Assembly: GCF_010587385.1 (NCBI RefSeq)
Contig: NZ_CP047476.1
Span: forward strand, 1,615,008 to 1,679,007
Length of the DNA: 64,000 nt
Reading direction: 5' to 3'
DNA from: Vibrio astriarenae
Lineage (GTDB): Bacteria; Pseudomonadota; Gammaproteobacteria; Enterobacterales; Vibrionaceae
The notes under the pieces were generated by a model. That model made no database searches, was not told the origin of the DNA, and saw only the letters and a list, made by a program, of their open reading frames with translations. How positions within the stretch are numbered: position 1 is the stretch's first letter; the number at the start of each line of letters is the position of its first letter. Below are positions 19,271 through 27,798 of this stretch, piece after piece. A program made the position numbers and the translations under genes.

Positions 19271-20200
19271 TTATTGAAACAGCATTGCCTTGCCCTTAAA
19301 TTCATTTTTTAGCATAGTGTTAATGCACTGAGTCAGGGGGTGGTTTCTTTTAGACTGTAAGAATCCACCATATATTTGGTAGCTACTGTTAGATGAGATA
19401 TTTGAAGGCGTATAAATATCGAGATCTGTGAAGTTTTTGGCGGTTGCCGGGCTACCAAACATAATCGCATCAGAAGAGGAAAGGTAAGCAGAAGCAGTAC
19501 GTAGATTCGTCGTTTCGAACACAATGTTTGGCTCCAAGCCATTATCAATGTAGAGATCGAGATAATCCGTATTGTCAGATGCAAGCCCTGGTGCTGGGAT
19601 AGAAACCATAGGTAAAGACAGAAGATCCTCCAGTTGATGGTCGTGAGACAACACTGGGTGATGTTTCCTAGCGATGATGACGTTAGGTTCATCATAGAGC
19701 TTCTCTTGATAAATGGTTTGTGGCAATGAAACGGTTTGGTCAGTTATACAATAGTCAAACTCACCAAGCTTCATTGCTTGAATGGATTGAGCATCCCAAG
19801 TGCTAAAGATGAGCTTGGAGTGAGGAAACGCTTGAGAGCACGCTTTTGTAAGGCGTTCTGCTTGTTCCTCTAAAATGAAAGGATCAATAACGATAGAGAT
19901 GGACCTATCGTAGGAAGCAGGGTCAAATTCGGTAAATTCGCCGAGTGCGAGCTGAAGAGGAACGAGCATTTCATCCGCTGCGCTAGCCAGTTTTTGAGCA
20001 AGCGCTGAAGGCTCCATACCATGAGCACTGCGGGTGAAAACATTTTGGCCAAATACATCGTTTATTTTTCTCACATTGCGACTGACACTGGCTTGTGAGA
20101 TCCCTAAATGAAGCGCTGTCGCCTTAGTGCTTTTGTATTTGACGAGTGTACGAACAACAGAAAGAAGGTTTAAGTCGAAATTGTCTAGATTTGAGATCAT
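19271..20200 (-). CDS. LysR-family transcriptional regulator
   Basis: A 309-residue LysR regulator. The HTH is in the first 65 residues (LSVVRTLVKYKSTKATALHL, ISQASVSRNVRKIN) and the effector-binding domain from about residue 95. It lies upstream of and in the same direction as mdtJI-ATPase, so regulation of polyamine/cation efflux is possible but not shown. Confidence 0.88.
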   Translation of the reverse strand: MISNLDNFDLNLLSVVRTLVKYKSTKATALHLGISQASVSRNVRKINDVFGQNVFTRSAHGMEPSALAQKLASAADEMLVPLQLALGEFTEFDPASYDRSISIVIDPFILEEQAERLTKACSQAFPHSKLIFSTWDAQSIQAMKLGEFDYCITDQTVSLPQTIYQEKLYDEPNVIIARKHHPVLSHDHQLEDLLSLPMVSIPAPGLASDNTDYLDLYIDNGLEPNIVFETTNLRTASAYLSSSDAIMFGSPATAKNFTDLDIYTPSNISSNSSYQIYGGFLQSKRNHPLTQCINTMLKNEFKGKAMLFQ

Positions 20201-20516
20201 TTGGCTTACTCTGCTAATGGTTAGACAGTTTGCGCGTCACCTTTATGGCTGATATCCCAAACGCTAGCTCCTCTCGTTCCTTAGTGACGGGTCAATGTGA
20301 GCCGTTGGGAAGAGCCTAACTGATAGTTGAAATTTCGGCATAGATTAAAAGCAGGGTTGGGAAAGTGAATGCACTGAGAGTGCGCGAGCTGTTTTTGCTT
20401 CTACTGAACTCGAACTTCAGTGGAAAATTTTGAGGTATTTTCTTGAGCATATGGGCTTTATAAAGACAGTAATGAATAATAAGCTATTGATAAGTGTTCA
20501 AGATTAAGGCGGCACC
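20201..20516. other. Intergenic region, divergent promoters
   Basis: 316 bases between the LysR and Crp/Fnr-like genes. I found no ORF with a ribosome site, strong dyad or repeat; it should contain the two divergent promoters. Confidence 0.5.
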
Positions 20517-21179
20517 ATGCAAGGCTATGAAGAGTTTCAAAAGCGATTTGAATTTTCACCAGAGCTGAGAAACGCCCTATTTGAAAATGCACAATACCAA
20601 ACTTTTGAAGCAGGTGAAGAGATCATTGCGCAAGGTGATACTCTAGATTCAATAGGTTTCGTCCTTGAGGGCGTGCTGACGGGCAATAGAGGCAACTATG
20701 ATGGTGTAGAGCGTATGATTGGTCTCGTGGGGGCGGGTGATATCTATGCTGAGACAGGGTTGTTTCACACCACTAAAGCGTTTTGTACGTTTCAAGCGGT
20801 AACCGATTGCACGGTGCTTGTCGTACCCAATCAAGTTATTGAGACGATTGATAACAAGTTGGAAATGATGGAGTTTCTATTTTGGTCGCAATCAAAAAAA
20901 CTACAGTATACGAGCATGATTCACTTTGCGAGTACAGAAAGAGATAAAGTGATCAAGGTGGCTGCTATTTTAGAAGCAATAGCCCATTACAGCCATTTAG
21001 AGGACATTCCTCTAACCATAGAGCAGTTAGCCAGCTTTTTAGGGATGTCGAGAAATACAGTTTCGAAATCTTTACGCGAGTTAGAAAAACGCGGAGCCGT
21101 AGAAATAGGTAAGGCTGGTATTCGTATAAAAGAACGGTACTTACTCACTATTGATGGTTCAGGTAAGAAACTGTTTTAA
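20517..21179 (+). CDS. Crp/Fnr-family transcriptional regulator
   Basis: A 220-residue protein with an N-terminal cyclic-nucleotide-binding-like beta-roll (GEEIIAQGDTLDSIGFVLEGVL, split by family turns) and a C-terminal winged HTH (TIEQLASFLGMSRNTVSKSLRELEK region, residues 165-190). It lacks the N-terminal cysteine cluster of FNR, so it is not an Fe-S oxygen sensor of that type. It precedes the baeRF/MgtE genes by about 140 bases and may regulate them. Confidence 0.87.
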   Translation: MQGYEEFQKRFEFSPELRNALFENAQYQTFEAGEEIIAQGDTLDSIGFVLEGVLTGNRGNYDGVERMIGLVGAGDIYAETGLFHTTKAFCTFQAVTDCTVLVVPNQVIETIDNKLEMMEFLFWSQSKKLQYTSMIHFASTERDKVIKVAAILEAIAHYSHLEDIPLTIEQLASFLGMSRNTVSKSLRELEKRGAVEIGKAGIRIKERYLLTIDGSGKKLF

Positions 21180-21319
21180 AGAATTAAAAACAAAGGTAAA
21201 GCTATCTATTAATCGTAGATGACATGAACCTCACCCTACAAAATAAATAGTATTTTATTGCATAAATATGGCAAGGACGCTCTACATATTAAAGATAATT
21301 TAATTTAATAGAGATTACT

Positions 21320-22402
21320 ATGAATAACACGATTCAAGATTTGTTTGGCTCATTAAGAGAGTATATTGAACATCACCAAAGCACTAAATCAAATATGATG
21401 ACGGTGTACGCGAATATTGATCCTAGCGTTCGCGACAACCAACGTGAACGTCCAGCTTGGATGATTGAGTTGAAAAATCAGTTTGATCAACTGTCAGACG
21501 CGCAAAAGCGTGAAGCAGAAGAAGCGGTAGGTTCGGCTTTAACGTGGGAGTTTATCGAAGAGCGTACGCTGGAAGCATTCAAAGAGCACGAAGCAAAAGG
21601 TAAATCAGCGATGATTTTGACCGATTTTGTCGATGGCATCATGGTTGATCTGCCTCTTCCAGTGGATAACAAAGTGTATTTTGGCTTACCGCAGCTATCG
21701 CACCTGATGTCTCAACTGCACCGTTACGGCAAGTACTTGGTGGTTCTGTTCTCTGAGACGGAATACCGCATTATTTCAGCCAAGCTCAACACGTTGGGCT
21801 CGGAAGAAATTATCGAGAGCGGAATGGAAGTGGGCGTATCACTTCGACCGGGTGGCAAGAAGTCTCGCACCCAGGCGTCAGAGCGCAGAGAACTAGATTC
21901 AGAAGCGCGCTTATACAAGCACGCGGCGAGCGAGATCAGTGCTTATTTCCTAGAGAATAGCGAGTTTGACCGCATTATTTTTGGTGGCAACCTGAAAATT
22001 GCTAACCAAGTGAAAAATGCCCTTCACCACAGTGTGTCTGAAAAGCTGGTAACGATTGAGCCGATTGCATTTAACGCTGAAAACAAAGAGATTGAGCGAA
22101 TTGTCCAAGCGATTGCCAGTGAATACGAAGCGGTTCGCGACGTTACCTTAATTCAGGAACTTGTGACGCGCCGTAATGTGTGTGGACGCACTGCCTTTGG
22201 TCGTGAAGAGGTTATTGAGGCATTAAACAGTGGTCAAGCCCAGCGTGTTTACTTGCCTTACCCAATTGTGGCTGAGAAATTCAACCAGATTCTAGTGGAG
22301 TCAATGGCGAACAATGTCGACATTGAAATCATTCATGGCGAAGCTGCAGAACGTTTAATTTCTCTGGGTGGAGTGGGCGCTACGCTTTATTACCTAGTGT
22401 AA
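21320..22402 (+). CDS. Bacterial eRF1-like (baeRF/VLRF1-type) protein
   Basis: The 360-residue protein has the three-part layout of bacterial eRF1-like proteins. There is an N-terminal domain (TVYANIDPSVRDN, ILTDFVDG), a middle RNase-H-like domain (FDRIIFGGNLKIANQVKNAL) and a C-terminal L7Ae-like domain (EEVIEALNSGQAQRVYLP) ending in the family hallmark GGVGATLYY. Such proteins are proposed to act at ribosomes or in translation quality control; experimental function is scarce. A second, shortened copy lies 1.2 kb downstream, with an MgtE-type transporter between them. A function at stalled ribosomes is family inference. Confidence 0.7.
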   Translation: MNNTIQDLFGSLREYIEHHQSTKSNMMTVYANIDPSVRDNQRERPAWMIELKNQFDQLSDAQKREAEEAVGSALTWEFIEERTLEAFKEHEAKGKSAMILTDFVDGIMVDLPLPVDNKVYFGLPQLSHLMSQLHRYGKYLVVLFSETEYRIISAKLNTLGSEEIIESGMEVGVSLRPGGKKSRTQASERRELDSEARLYKHAASEISAYFLENSEFDRIIFGGNLKIANQVKNALHHSVSEKLVTIEPIAFNAENKEIERIVQAIASEYEAVRDVTLIQELVTRRNVCGRTAFGREEVIEALNSGQAQRVYLPYPIVAEKFNQILVESMANNVDIEIIHGEAAERLISLGGVGATLYYLV

Positions 22403-22439
22403 GGAAAGCTCATGAACGGCAGACACATCAACATTCGGT

Positions 22440-22740
22440 CTAGTGTCTGTATGGGTTTAGGCCGTACCCGTTTCGGCTCTATCAAGGAAGGTAGAGTCGG
22501 ACAAAAATTCGAGAGGCTGCCGAAAGACTGGCATCAACGAGGGGCCTCTTGAGGTCGTAAGCGACCAACCTTCGCTCTCATCATGGATGGGGGAGCGCTT
22601 TTTAATAGCGAATGGAGGCAACGTTGTATGCGAGCAGCACATAGCTCGTATCTCTATCAAGAGCGCAGAACGCCTATCTTCTAGTAACACGGTTGAACTG
22701 ATGGTTCTGGCTGAGCGTTCAGGTTAATCAGGAAAAAGAC
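22440..22740 (+). ncRNA. Candidate structured leader RNA upstream of the MgtE-type gene
   Basis: The 339-base spacer between the baeRF and transporter genes contains successive strong stems. They are CGGCTCTATC/GGTAGAGTCG (22474-22483 with 22490-22499), GAGAGGC/GCCTCTT (22511-22517 with 22544-22550) enclosing TGCC/GGCA, GGTCG-TAAG-CGACC (22553-22566), and CGCTCTC/GGGAGCG (22573-22579 with 22591-22597). I recognise no known riboswitch in it. A 46-codon ORF at 22412-22552 has an AAGGAAAG ribosome site, but it matches no family I know and could be a leader peptide or chance. The position suggests cation-dependent or translational control of the transporter. Confidence 0.4.
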
Positions 22741-22741
22741 A

Positions 22742-23587
22742 ATGGGTAATCAAGAGCCTATTTGTACCGAAGATCTATCAATCTTTTCCTCCGCAAACAG
22801 AAATGACTTTATCGAGAAATTTATAAGTCTCGATGACGAAGAAAAGATTCGAATACTGAGAATACTCTGTGTCGAAGAGTCCGTTAAAATTTTATCTGAG
22901 CTGCCCATTTCCAAGGTTCAGAAGATAATCCAAAAAATTGAGGCGAAAGGCCTAGATTCTTTAGCGAGTCACCTCTCTCATCAACTGGGATTTATCCACT
23001 CGGAAGCCGAGCCGGACCATGATTATTTAACCACCACCGTGATCGAGCACGTTAAAGAGCGCGTTGGGTGGATTGTGATGCTTGCATTACTGGGTATCGT
23101 CTCTGGCGTGATTATTTCTCAGTATGAAGACACCATTAGCCAACTGATTCTATTAGCTGTCTACATGCCGGTTATCGCGGCGGCTGGTGGTAACACTGGA
23201 AGCCAAGCGGCGACCTTGGTTGTGCGGTCTCTCGCCACCAATGAGATTGGTTTGAGAGATTGGTTCAAAGTGCTGTGGAAAGAGAGCCAGATTGCCCTTT
23301 GGTTGGCGAGCATCCTCTCCACTGTGATTATCATGCGAGTACTGCTATTTACCGATTCTTCATCCGTGGGTGAATTTTCAATATGGATGATCGCGGTAGC
23401 GATAGCCATTGCCCTATTCATACAAGTCACCATCTCAACCGTTGTTGGTGGGTTACTACCGATTTTTGCTCGCGCGTTGCGACTTGATCCTGCTGTTTTG
23501 GTTAGCCCCGTGCTGGCCTCCATTGTCGATATCTCAGGGATTTGGATCTACTTCAATGTCGTGAGTTATGTATTAGATATCAATTAA
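22742..23587 (+). CDS. MgtE-family divalent-cation transporter without CBS domains
   Basis: A 281-residue protein. The C-terminal 170 residues match the MgtE membrane domain of five helices, with the pore-region signature AAAGGNTGSQAATLVVRSLA (about residues 142-161). The first 90 residues are soluble and helical, like a fragment of the MgtE N domain, but there is no pair of CBS domains, so the usual Mg2+-gating module is absent. It probably moves Mg2+ or another divalent cation. It lies between two baeRF genes and behind the stem-rich spacer. Confidence 0.85.
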   Translation: MGNQEPICTEDLSIFSSANRNDFIEKFISLDDEEKIRILRILCVEESVKILSELPISKVQKIIQKIEAKGLDSLASHLSHQLGFIHSEAEPDHDYLTTTVIEHVKERVGWIVMLALLGIVSGVIISQYEDTISQLILLAVYMPVIAAAGGNTGSQAATLVVRSLATNEIGLRDWFKVLWKESQIALWLASILSTVIIMRVLLFTDSSSVGEFSIWMIAVAIAIALFIQVTISTVVGGLLPIFARALRLDPAVLVSPVLASIVDISGIWIYFNVVSYVLDIN

Positions 23588-23615
23588 CTAGAAACCAGTT
23601 ATAACGAGAAAAATT

Positions 23616-24053
23616 ATGATGATTAACGAAACCAAGAGTGTTCTGGGTGTGCTCGGTTGTTACTTAAAGTTAGATAATACCCATAAGAACAAGATATTAA
23701 GCTTGTACATTAACACCGACTTCCGTGATGCAGACAATCACGATGCGCCTCCACGTTGGCAAGTCGATTTGAGTGCAGAGATAGAGAGCCTGCGAGTGGA
23801 GTTTGGTGATGAAGCTATCCAGCATATGGACTGCTCTCTCACCTGGCTGAAGGTTGAAGAGCGATTGGTTGAACAGGTGATGCAGATTCGTCCGCAAGGT
23901 CGAGCGATTGCTATCTTCACCGATTTCATTGATGACGTATTTATTGAGTTGAGTAATCCGGTGCAAACGGAGGCGCATTTCGGCATTCCAGAGATTGCGA
24001 CTGTGCTAACATCACCATGTATACGTCAAATTTCTCACTATCCATTTCTGTAG
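23616..24053 (+). pseudogene. Truncated second baeRF paralogue
   Basis: The 145-residue product aligns with the N-terminal domain of the baeRF protein at 21320. SLYINTDFRDADN corresponds to TVYANIDPSVRDN, SLTWLKVEER to ALTWEFIEER, and IFTDFIDDVFIEL to ILTDFVDGIMVDL. The similarity ends near residue 130, after which an unrelated 14-residue tail reaches a stop. The middle and C-terminal domains are missing, so it is either a remnant or a stand-alone N-domain protein. It starts 28 bases after the MgtE-type gene. Confidence 0.65.
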
Positions 24054-24057
24054 GTTA

Positions 24058-24426
24058 ATGATGATGACTGAGGTAATGCCGCAGCTATCGGAACGCGAAA
24101 TTAGAGCATTGGAAGCGCTGTATGAATTAGAGAAAAACTCTGGAGAAGCGGTCTATGTGATCGACGAACACGTCGGAGTATGGCTGTCTGATCTAGAGTT
24201 TGAAGATGAGCAAATGATCCTGAATGATTTGGGGTTGTTCACCATAGAGCATCAAACGCTCTCAAACTTGATAAAGCACCGTACGGTCTACAAACAAGCT
24301 TTGTGTGACACGATATCGAAATTTAGATCGGGTTATAAGCTTACGTCCTGTGCGAGAGCTATGTTAGCTGCGAATCGAATGGGTAGCTTAGACGGTGCGA
24401 CGCTTGCACGCTCATTTAATGTCTAA
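24058..24426 (+). CDS. Hypothetical protein
   Basis: A 122-residue, acidic, mostly helical protein (SEREIRALEALYELEKNSGEA at the start, split here by family-free sequence) with no signal peptide or membrane segment. It begins five bases after the stop of the truncated baeRF gene, with three alternative ATG codons in a row at 24058, 24061 and 24064 and only a weak ribosome site. I do not recognise a family. It could be a genuine gene of the operon or an ORF created by rearrangement of the baeRF paralogue. Confidence 0.5.
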   Translation: MMMTEVMPQLSEREIRALEALYELEKNSGEAVYVIDEHVGVWLSDLEFEDEQMILNDLGLFTIEHQTLSNLIKHRTVYKQALCDTISKFRSGYKLTSCARAMLAANRMGSLDGATLARSFNV

Positions 24427-24474
24427 CCTCCTATCTTATTTACCCTCCAAGTTTTTCATATCAAGCACATACAA

Positions 24475-24502
24475 AAAAGCCTTGCTCAAGAGCAAGGCTT
24501 TT
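24475..24502 (-). terminator. Terminator of the cold-shock gene
   Basis: AAAAGCCTTGCTC / GAGCAAGGCTTTT is a perfect 13-base inverted repeat with an A-run on the left, i.e. a T-run for the minus strand. Confidence 0.85.
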
Positions 24503-24524
24503 AGAAACTGTATTAAACGGTAAC

Positions 24525-24731
24525 TTATAGTGGAGTTACGTTTGCAGCTTGAGGACCTTTAGGACCGTTCTCAACGTCAAAAGAAACTTTTTGACCTTCG
24601 TTTAGAGTTTTGAAACCGTCAGAAACGATTGAACGGAAGTGTACGAATAGGTCTTCGCCGTTTTCTTGAGAAATGAAACCGAAACCTTTAGTTTCGTTGA
24701 ACCATTTTACTGTACCAGTAGCTTTAGACAT
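24525..24731 (-). CDS. Cold-shock-domain protein (CspA family)
   Basis: A 68-residue single cold-shock domain with RNP1 KGFGFI (residues 15-20) and RNP2 LFVHF (28-32), the usual length for CspA-type RNA chaperones. It binds single-stranded RNA/DNA in the cytoplasm. A GGGGA ribosome site precedes the ATG, and a 289-base intergenic region upstream leaves room for the long 5' leader typical of these genes. Confidence 0.95.
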   Translation of the reverse strand: MSKATGTVKWFNETKGFGFISQENGEDLFVHFRSIVSDGFKTLNEGQKVSFDVENGPKGPQAANVTPL

Positions 24732-25020
24732 AGTATGTCCCCTTTGTATTTGATTAATATGATGCGCTAGAAGTAGTAATTATTTAGACGACAATAACGA
24801 AGGGTAGGACAGTGTATAACCACGATGGAACAACTGGAGAACTAACTTTTACGGTATTTCTAAAACAACTCTATTACCAGAGCACGGGCTACTATACAGC
24901 AATTGGTAGGAATAGATAGTCATTTGTGCAATCTCTCTTGATTCAGCGATGAGGTCGGCTGAGTTGTGTGAGTGTATAACGCCAATCTACCTTGTTGCTT
25001 ATCTCACAACTCTTCATTAA

Positions 25021-25899
25021 CTAAAAGCCAAATAGGTAGTCACTGATCTGATCCGCAAGCCAGGACATTCCCTCCTCTTCTGCCATACCTGCGGAGAAGT
25101 ACATACAAAAGTCTTGTTGAGTCAGGCCATAGGTATGTTTGATGACGGCGAGCTCTTGGTCTCGGAGTTTTTGGCGGATGAGTGGCTCTGGGAGCACACC
25201 CCAAGCATTTTCCTGTTGGATTGTGTTGAGCATAAACTCGAAGCTGGAAAAGCCTAGGTACTTTAAAGCAAAAGGTTCGAGTTCAGGATTCTCTTTTTCG
25301 TTGAGATACACCATGAGGGCTTGCATATATTGCCTTAATTTATCGTCGCTGACTCTACGAAGCTGCGCCAGAGGGTGATCTGCGCTACACACTGACATCA
25401 TGCGAATCTTGCCAAGGGGTTGATGCACGAGCTTAGGATCTTCTACTCGCTCATAATCAACACCAAACGCAAAATCGACCTGCTGCGTCTCAACTAAGTT
25501 GGCTAAGTCGCCGCTGGAGGCCAATACGAAGTTAAAGGAGGTAGCTGGGAAGCGATTGTTCAAGGTGTGAGCCCAATCTTGCCAGATGCTGTCGGGGATA
25601 GCATCGTCGCGAGCAATCCATAACTCGGCAGAGAACTCGCCGTTAATTTGCGCACAGGTTTGGCGAATTCGTGCAGAGGTCGCTAGCAAGTTTTCACAGT
25701 CTTTTAAAATCGCCTTACCCGCTTCTGATAGCGCCAAGTGATTGCCAGTGCGGTCAAATAGGGGAGTGTCGAGGTCGGTTTCGAGCGCTTTGATCGCCAT
25801 ACTGAGCTTGGTTCGGTTGCATTCTAGTTGGCGAGCGGCTTCTGATACAGAGCCCGTTGATGCCACAGTGTAAAACGCTTCAATTTGCGAGAAATTCAT
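25021..25899 (-). CDS. LysR-family transcriptional regulator
   Basis: A 292-residue LysR regulator from the second in-frame ATG (25899), which gives the standard start MNFSQIEAFYTVA; the first ATG at 25911 lies immediately against the Shine-Dalgarno-like AGG and is less likely. HTH residues 1-60 (SVSEAARQLECNRTKLSMAI), effector domain from about 90. Divergent from the methyltransferase gene, its possible target. Confidence 0.87.
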   Translation of the reverse strand: MNFSQIEAFYTVASTGSVSEAARQLECNRTKLSMAIKALETDLDTPLFDRTGNHLALSEAGKAILKDCENLLATSARIRQTCAQINGEFSAELWIARDDAIPDSIWQDWAHTLNNRFPATSFNFVLASSGDLANLVETQQVDFAFGVDYERVEDPKLVHQPLGKIRMMSVCSADHPLAQLRRVSDDKLRQYMQALMVYLNEKENPELEPFALKYLGFSSFEFMLNTIQQENAWGVLPEPLIRQKLRDQELAVIKHTYGLTQQDFCMYFSAGMAEEEGMSWLADQISDYLFGF

Positions 25900-26087
25900 G
25901 ATGTTCGACATCCTGTAACGGATAAATGTTATACAAACAGTTAACTATGAGTGCTTTATCTTTGATAATGCCGACGAAATTGGCAAGCACTGCTTGATTA
26001 TAACGGTAAGTTAGGGTCTATTTAAGGCGTTATGACAAATACACTATGTTGTTTGGCCTGATAATTTGAGGCTTTAGGGAGAGAAAG

Positions 26088-26663
26088 ATGGCAGTAGATT
26101 GGGATGCTGTAGCAGAGACTTGGGAACACAACGAAGCAGTTCAAACCTTCGCCGACCAAGTGTTCGCGTCACTGAGTGAGTTAACCCAGGTTTCCAATAA
26201 AACCATTCTTGATTTCGGCTGTGGCACAGGAATGCTGAGCCAGCAATTGGCGCCAATGGCAAAGAGTATTGTCGCGCTGGATAGCTCTGAAGCGATGATT
26301 GAAGTGTTAGAGGAGAAAAACCTCTCCAACGTTGAACCTGTCGTCGACATGCTTACGCGTGGCTTAGTCGCTCAACATCCTGCTTTTCGAGGGCAATTTG
26401 ATCTTGTTGTTGCGTCTTCCGTGTGTGGGTTCATCCCAAGCTTTGCTGATGCGTGTGACATCATCTACTCGATTTTGGAAGATGACGGCCTGTTCGTTCA
26501 CTGGGACTGGGAAGCAGCAGACGCAGAAGAAGGTTTGACCAAAGATAGAGTTGAGCAGGTATTGAGCTGCGTTGGCTTTAAAGACGTCACAGTCAAGGAC
26601 GCATTTACCATACAAACGGAACAAGGCCCGCAGAAAGTGATTATGGGTATTGCGAAAAAATAG
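26088..26663 (+). CDS. Class I SAM-dependent methyltransferase
   Basis: A 191-residue methyltransferase. Motif I is ILDFGCGTGMLSQQLA (SAM-binding glycine loop), the acidic residue after strand 2 is in VALDSSEAMIEVLE, and the motif IV region is FDLVVASSVCGFI. Substrate unknown. It is monocistronic, with a terminator directly behind and a divergent LysR gene about 190 bases upstream. Confidence 0.87.
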   Translation: MAVDWDAVAETWEHNEAVQTFADQVFASLSELTQVSNKTILDFGCGTGMLSQQLAPMAKSIVALDSSEAMIEVLEEKNLSNVEPVVDMLTRGLVAQHPAFRGQFDLVVASSVCGFIPSFADACDIIYSILEDDGLFVHWDWEAADAEEGLTKDRVEQVLSCVGFKDVTVKDAFTIQTEQGPQKVIMGIAKK

Positions 26664-26683
26664 TGTTTCTTGCATCTTCTAAT

Positions 26684-26719
26684 AAAACCACTTGCTGTTC
26701 ACACCAAGTGGTTTTTTTG
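26684..26719 (+). terminator. Terminator after the methyltransferase
   Basis: AAAACCACTTG / CAAGTGGTTTT is a perfect 11-base hairpin followed by a run of seven T. Confidence 0.9.
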
Positions 26720-26800
26720 TCTCTAAATTTCTGTAGAAGGTATAGATTTTTACTCAAATGCCGATATAGAACTGTCGACTGAATACACCGGAGCCCGAGC

Positions 26801-27472
26801 ATGAAAAAATTGTTAATGATCATTCTGCTGCTGCTTGGCGTTGCGTGTGCAGCCGGGGGGTACTACCTATTCATCTATAAAAATGATGAGGTGCCTGACG
26901 CTTCCATCGAAGAAGTGGCTGAGCTTGAAATAGTAGAAAGTGAAGTGCAGCAGCCTATCTTAGATTTAGAGGCAGAAAAGCCTCGAATCAAAGAGTATTA
27001 CGTAGCGGAGCCAAGAATAGGCGTTCGTGAATCGCGAGTACAAGAAGCCTTTGTCGAACGTGAATTGTTCCGAGGGGAAAAAGTCGTTGTGCTTGAGGAA
27101 AAGGACGGCTGGGGAAGGATCTCTTCTTACTTCGTTTATCAAGAAGGCGGCGACGAAGTTGCGGAATGGGTTCAGCTTTCAGAGCTTCAAGAACAACCTC
27201 CAGAGATATCAAAAGAAGAGCGCTACGAGACGGTCAAGCTCTCCATCCAGGGTTCCGATGACTTCTTGTTATATCAAGAATCTTTTACCAAACATTCCGA
27301 CCGGCTCATTGAGCAGAAAACCTGTGACTTGCTTGATTTCGAAGAAAGCAGTGGCTGGATGCGTTCAATTAACTACCCAGACAGACAAATCTATTTTGTC
27401 TACTGCGGTGGTTTGCGCCCCGCAGACAAAGTCTACCTAGATGTCCTTTCTGGAGATATCTTCTTTCCATAG
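26801..27472 (+). CDS. Membrane-anchored SH3-like domain protein
   Basis: A 223-residue protein with an N-terminal hydrophobic helix (MKKLLMIILLLLGVACAAGG). This could be an uncleaved anchor; GVAC is only a weak lipobox. An acidic linker follows, then a bacterial SH3-like (SH3_3) domain at about residues 65-130, recognised from the pattern YYVAEPRIGVRESR ... GEKVVVLEEKDGWGRI ... AEWVQLSEL. The C-terminal 90 residues contain two cysteines that may form a disulfide. Such domains often bind peptidoglycan or peptides in the envelope. No partner gene is adjacent. Confidence 0.7.
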   Translation: MKKLLMIILLLLGVACAAGGYYLFIYKNDEVPDASIEEVAELEIVESEVQQPILDLEAEKPRIKEYYVAEPRIGVRESRVQEAFVERELFRGEKVVVLEEKDGWGRISSYFVYQEGGDEVAEWVQLSELQEQPPEISKEERYETVKLSIQGSDDFLLYQESFTKHSDRLIEQKTCDLLDFEESSGWMRSINYPDRQIYFVYCGGLRPADKVYLDVLSGDIFFP

Positions 27473-27492
27473 ATTTGATTGAGTGAAGACAA

Positions 27493-27510
27493 ATACCTAT
27501 TAATAGGTAT
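27493..27510. promoter_or_regulatory. Perfect 18-base palindrome, operator candidate
   Basis: ATACCTATTAATAGGTAT is a perfect palindrome 25 bases before a His-rich micro-ORF and overlapping an AT-rich TATAAAAT promoter-like stretch. It looks like a repressor site for the short transcript ending at the terminator near 27736. Confidence 0.45.
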
Positions 27511-27535
27511 ATAAAATCGTATTAGGTACGTTATT

Positions 27536-27607
27536 ATGTGCATGTTTCGACATCATCACCCCCATCATGAATTTTACGACGTTGTGATGAGCGCACTTAT
27601 TATCTAA
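27536..27607 (+). CDS. Possible 23-residue His-rich micropeptide
   Basis: A short ORF with product MCMFRHHHPHHEFYDVVMSA plus three residues, holding five histidines within six positions, followed about 100 bases later by a strong terminator. Palindrome, promoter-like sequence, ORF and terminator form a compact unit of about 250 bases. It resembles a His-rich leader peptide, but no histidine operon follows, since the next gene (gcvP) is convergent. It could instead be a metal-binding micropeptide or a small RNA with incidental ORF. No strong ribosome site is seen. Confidence 0.3.
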   Translation: MCMFRHHHPHHEFYDVVMSALII

Positions 27608-27707
27608 AAGCGGTTTTTCGAAATAGTGGCTTGTGAAAGTGTGTGAGTCCCACTTTGCTTACTGATTATCACCGTAGTCAGCAGCCATCTTTACTTGTCT
27701 TGAGTTT

Positions 27708-27738
27708 CGCCCTCACTGGATAGTGAGGGCTTTTTTTG
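27708..27738 (+). terminator. Terminator of the short transcript before gcvP
   Basis: GCCCTCACT - GGAT - AGTGAGGGC followed by seven T is a perfect 9-base hairpin. It marks the 3' end of the short transcript carrying the His-rich ORF. Confidence 0.85.
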
Positions 27739-27798
27739 TTTGGAAGATATGTAAGGCAACTGAGTCTATTTCTGGTACAGAAATATCACCATCACAGC

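Noticed and set aside
22457..22690. Minus-strand 77-codon ORF in the baeRF-MgtE spacer
   Set aside because: It is antisense to the stem-rich leader, has no ribosome site and matches no family; explained by the structured sequence.
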